Assembly (NCBI GenBank): GCA_002295635.1
Contig: DBHK01000005.1
Span: forward strand, 1-64,000
Length of the DNA: 64,000 nucleotides
Direction: 5' to 3'
Source of the DNA: UBA830 sp002295635
Lineage (GTDB): Bacteria; Pseudomonadota; Alphaproteobacteria; MPNO01; UBA830
The position numbers and the translations under genes are program-made. The notes beneath the pieces are model-generated. The model ran no database searches. It was not told the origin of the DNA and saw only the letters and a list, made by a program, of their open reading frames with translations. Below, piece after piece: positions 62,661 through 64,000 of this stretch. The number at the start of each line of letters is the position of its first letter. The first letter of the stretch is position 1.

Positions 62661-64000
62661 ATGAGATACGATGTGGTGATTATAGGCGCTGGGTTCGCAG
62701 GTCTTACGGTGGCCAACCATGTCGCACTAGCGGGCCTTAGGCCGCTTGTTCTTGAGACAGGGACAGGCGAATTTTATCCCTGTAATTCGCGCGTCTCAAC
62801 AGGCGCTATTCATCTGGCCTTCCGAAGTCCTGATGAGCCGGCGAGTGAGCTATTCGAGAGCATCCTCTCCGGTACGGACGGGAGTGCGCGTGAGGATATC
62901 GCTTGGGCACTTGCCGCCAACGCCAAGTCTACCATCGACTGGATGCGTCAGGAGGGATGTGAGTTCATGCAACATCCTCGACGGTCTTGGGGTATGCCAA
63001 TGATGATGCCAGGTAGGGAAATGAGGGCAGGGCTTGATTGGGAAAATAGCGGTCCAAATCTGTTTCTTGGCACGCTTACGGAAAAGCTCCGACAACGTGG
63101 CGGTGAGCTGCGTCTTGGTACTCGTGTTATCGAGTTGCAAATGGAACATGGAAGTGTATCGGGTGTTATCACGGAGGATGGCCAAGAATTACAAACCACT
63201 GCCGTCGTGATCGCAGATGGCGGTTTTCAGGCCGACCGGGATCTAATTGGACAATATATCACGAGGGCGCCTAATAAATTACGGCAGAGAAATACCGAAA
63301 CTGGCCGCGGGGATGGACTACGTATGGCAATCAGGGTGGGCGCGGATACCGTTTCTCTGGATAAATTTTACGGTCATGTCCTCAGCCGAGAGGCGATGAC
63401 GGAAGAAAATCTATGGCCCTACCCTCAACTAGATATTGTATGTGCCAAGGGTATAGTTGTGACACCGGATGGATGTCGCTTCGCCGATGAGGGTTTCGGC
63501 GGCATCTACCTCACAAACGAAATAGCCGCTCTCGCAGACCCGCTGTCGGCAACCGCAGTGTTTGATCGTACCGTTTGGGAGGACGCGCGGGAGACCGATA
63601 TAGTCCCGCCTAATCCTTCGTTAACTGAAAATGGTGGAACCCTGCTCGAAGCTGCAAGCTTAAACGAACTGGCCCAAATTTCTGGGATCGACCCAGATGG
63701 GCTTGCAGCGACAGTCTCAGGATATAACGATTTAGTCAGATCCGGAAATAGCTCAGCATTGCTGCCGGCTCGCACGACGCAGATGTATCCAGCCTACCCG
63801 ATTGAGCACTCGCCATTCTTTGCGATTCCGCTATGCGCCGGGATCACGGTCACCTCTGGTGGGCTAGCGGTAGATAAAAATGCCCAGGTTTTGGATAAGA
63901 ACGGCGTGCCTATTGCGGGCCTTTATGCAGCGGGCTCGGCTGTGGGTGGTTTGGAGGGTGGCCCTCGTGCAGGATATGTTGGTGGTCTCATGAAGGCATT
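62661..64000 (+). CDS. FAD-binding oxidoreductase (fumarate-reductase/FAD_binding_2 family), 3' end outside window
   Basis: The open frame from the ATG at 62661 runs to the window edge without a stop, giving at least 446 residues. It starts with a Rossmann motif (YDVVIIGAGFAGLTVA), then a substrate-proximal SRVSTGAIHLAF segment, and later AGLYAAGSAVGGLEG with GPRAGYVGG, the usual FAD-contacting end of the family. Homologues act on dicarboxylates, tricarballylate or 3-oxosteroids. A specific substrate cannot be assigned from the visible part. Confidence 0.88.
   Translation, partial: MRYDVVIIGAGFAGLTVANHVALAGLRPLVLETGTGEFYPCNSRVSTGAIHLAFRSPDEPASELFESILSGTDGSAREDIAWALAANAKSTIDWMRQEGCEFMQHPRRSWGMPMMMPGREMRAGLDWENSGPNLFLGTLTEKLRQRGGELRLGTRVIELQMEHGSVSGVITEDGQELQTTAVVIADGGFQADRDLIGQYITRAPNKLRQRNTETGRGDGLRMAIRVGADTVSLDKFYGHVLSREAMTEENLWPYPQLDIVCAKGIVVTPDGCRFADEGFGGIYLTNEIAALADPLSATAVFDRTVWEDARETDIVPPNPSLTENGGTLLEAASLNELAQISGIDPDGLAATVSGYNDLVRSGNSSALLPARTTQMYPAYPIEHSPFFAIPLCAGITVTSGGLAVDKNAQVLDKNGVPIAGLYAAGSAVGGLEGGPRAGYVGGLMKA

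Noticed and set aside
1..64000. CRISPR arrays, insertion sequences, phage genes, rRNA
   Set aside because: No repeated spacer pattern, transposase, integrase, phage structural gene or ribosomal RNA motif was found by reading through.

Overview
The window is a 64 kb stretch of a moderate-GC bacterial chromosome. GcrA, a DUF3553 protein, a DksA with a degenerate zinc finger, MntR and a fused NuoE/NuoF-type formate dehydrogenase subunit together point to an alphaproteobacterium. The many aromatic, acyl-CoA and sulfur catabolism genes fit a heterotroph, perhaps marine, but I cannot name a genus. I see no rRNA, tRNA, CRISPR array, insertion sequence or prophage.

Layout. 1-3.4 kb is a catabolic edge: the 3' end of a Rieske oxygenase, a VOC protein, an HpcH/HpaI aldolase and an EamA exporter. 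3.4-16.6 kb is mostly housekeeping: purD, xseA and an M23 peptidase, then a long minus-strand run of ubiD, pmbA, an msbA-like ABC exporter, a DUF374 acyltransferase, waaA, lpxK and an lpxL-like acyltransferase (lipid A/Kdo assembly and export). 16.6-21.3 kb holds an NAD-dependent formate dehydrogenase (fdsA plus fused fdsG-fdsB) with a DUF3553 gene. dksA follows.

22-40 kb is the accessory heart, almost all on the plus strand. The first block has an SMP-30-like lactonase, a CitE-like lyase, a UbiD decarboxylase with an unusual C-terminal extension, a lone molybdenum-hydroxylase large subunit, an SDR, a second Rieske oxygenase and a RidA-family protein. After a divergent acyl-CoA ligase comes a benzoyl-CoA epoxidation block (boxC, boxB, benzoate-CoA ligase) followed by a PhyH dioxygenase, an amidase and an isocitrate-lyase/PEP-mutase family enzyme. 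boxA and boxD are not in the window.

40.9-44.7 kb has mntR and the class I ribonucleotide reductase genes nrdA and nrdB. Two perfect inverted repeats of NrdR/DnaA-box type and a leader that could fold as a pseudoknot precede nrdA. 45-64 kb is mixed metabolism: a Bug-type binding protein, ChaC, an Lrp regulator divergent from a thiol dioxygenase, an MDR oxidoreductase with an acyl-CoA ligase, a CAP protein, speD-speE, a DmdC-like acyl-CoA dehydrogenase with a D-2-hydroxyacid-type FAD dehydrogenase, Sua5, CysQ, a SRAP/YedK protein, a zinc alcohol dehydrogenase, a small TraR/DksA protein, a short GcrA, a VOC protein and the 5' part of a flavoprotein that runs off the end.

The most unusual points are the nrdA upstream region, the UbiD/molybdoenzyme pair with its winged-helix-like tail, the two Rieske oxygenases without local reductases, and the compact GcrA with two GANTC sites upstream.
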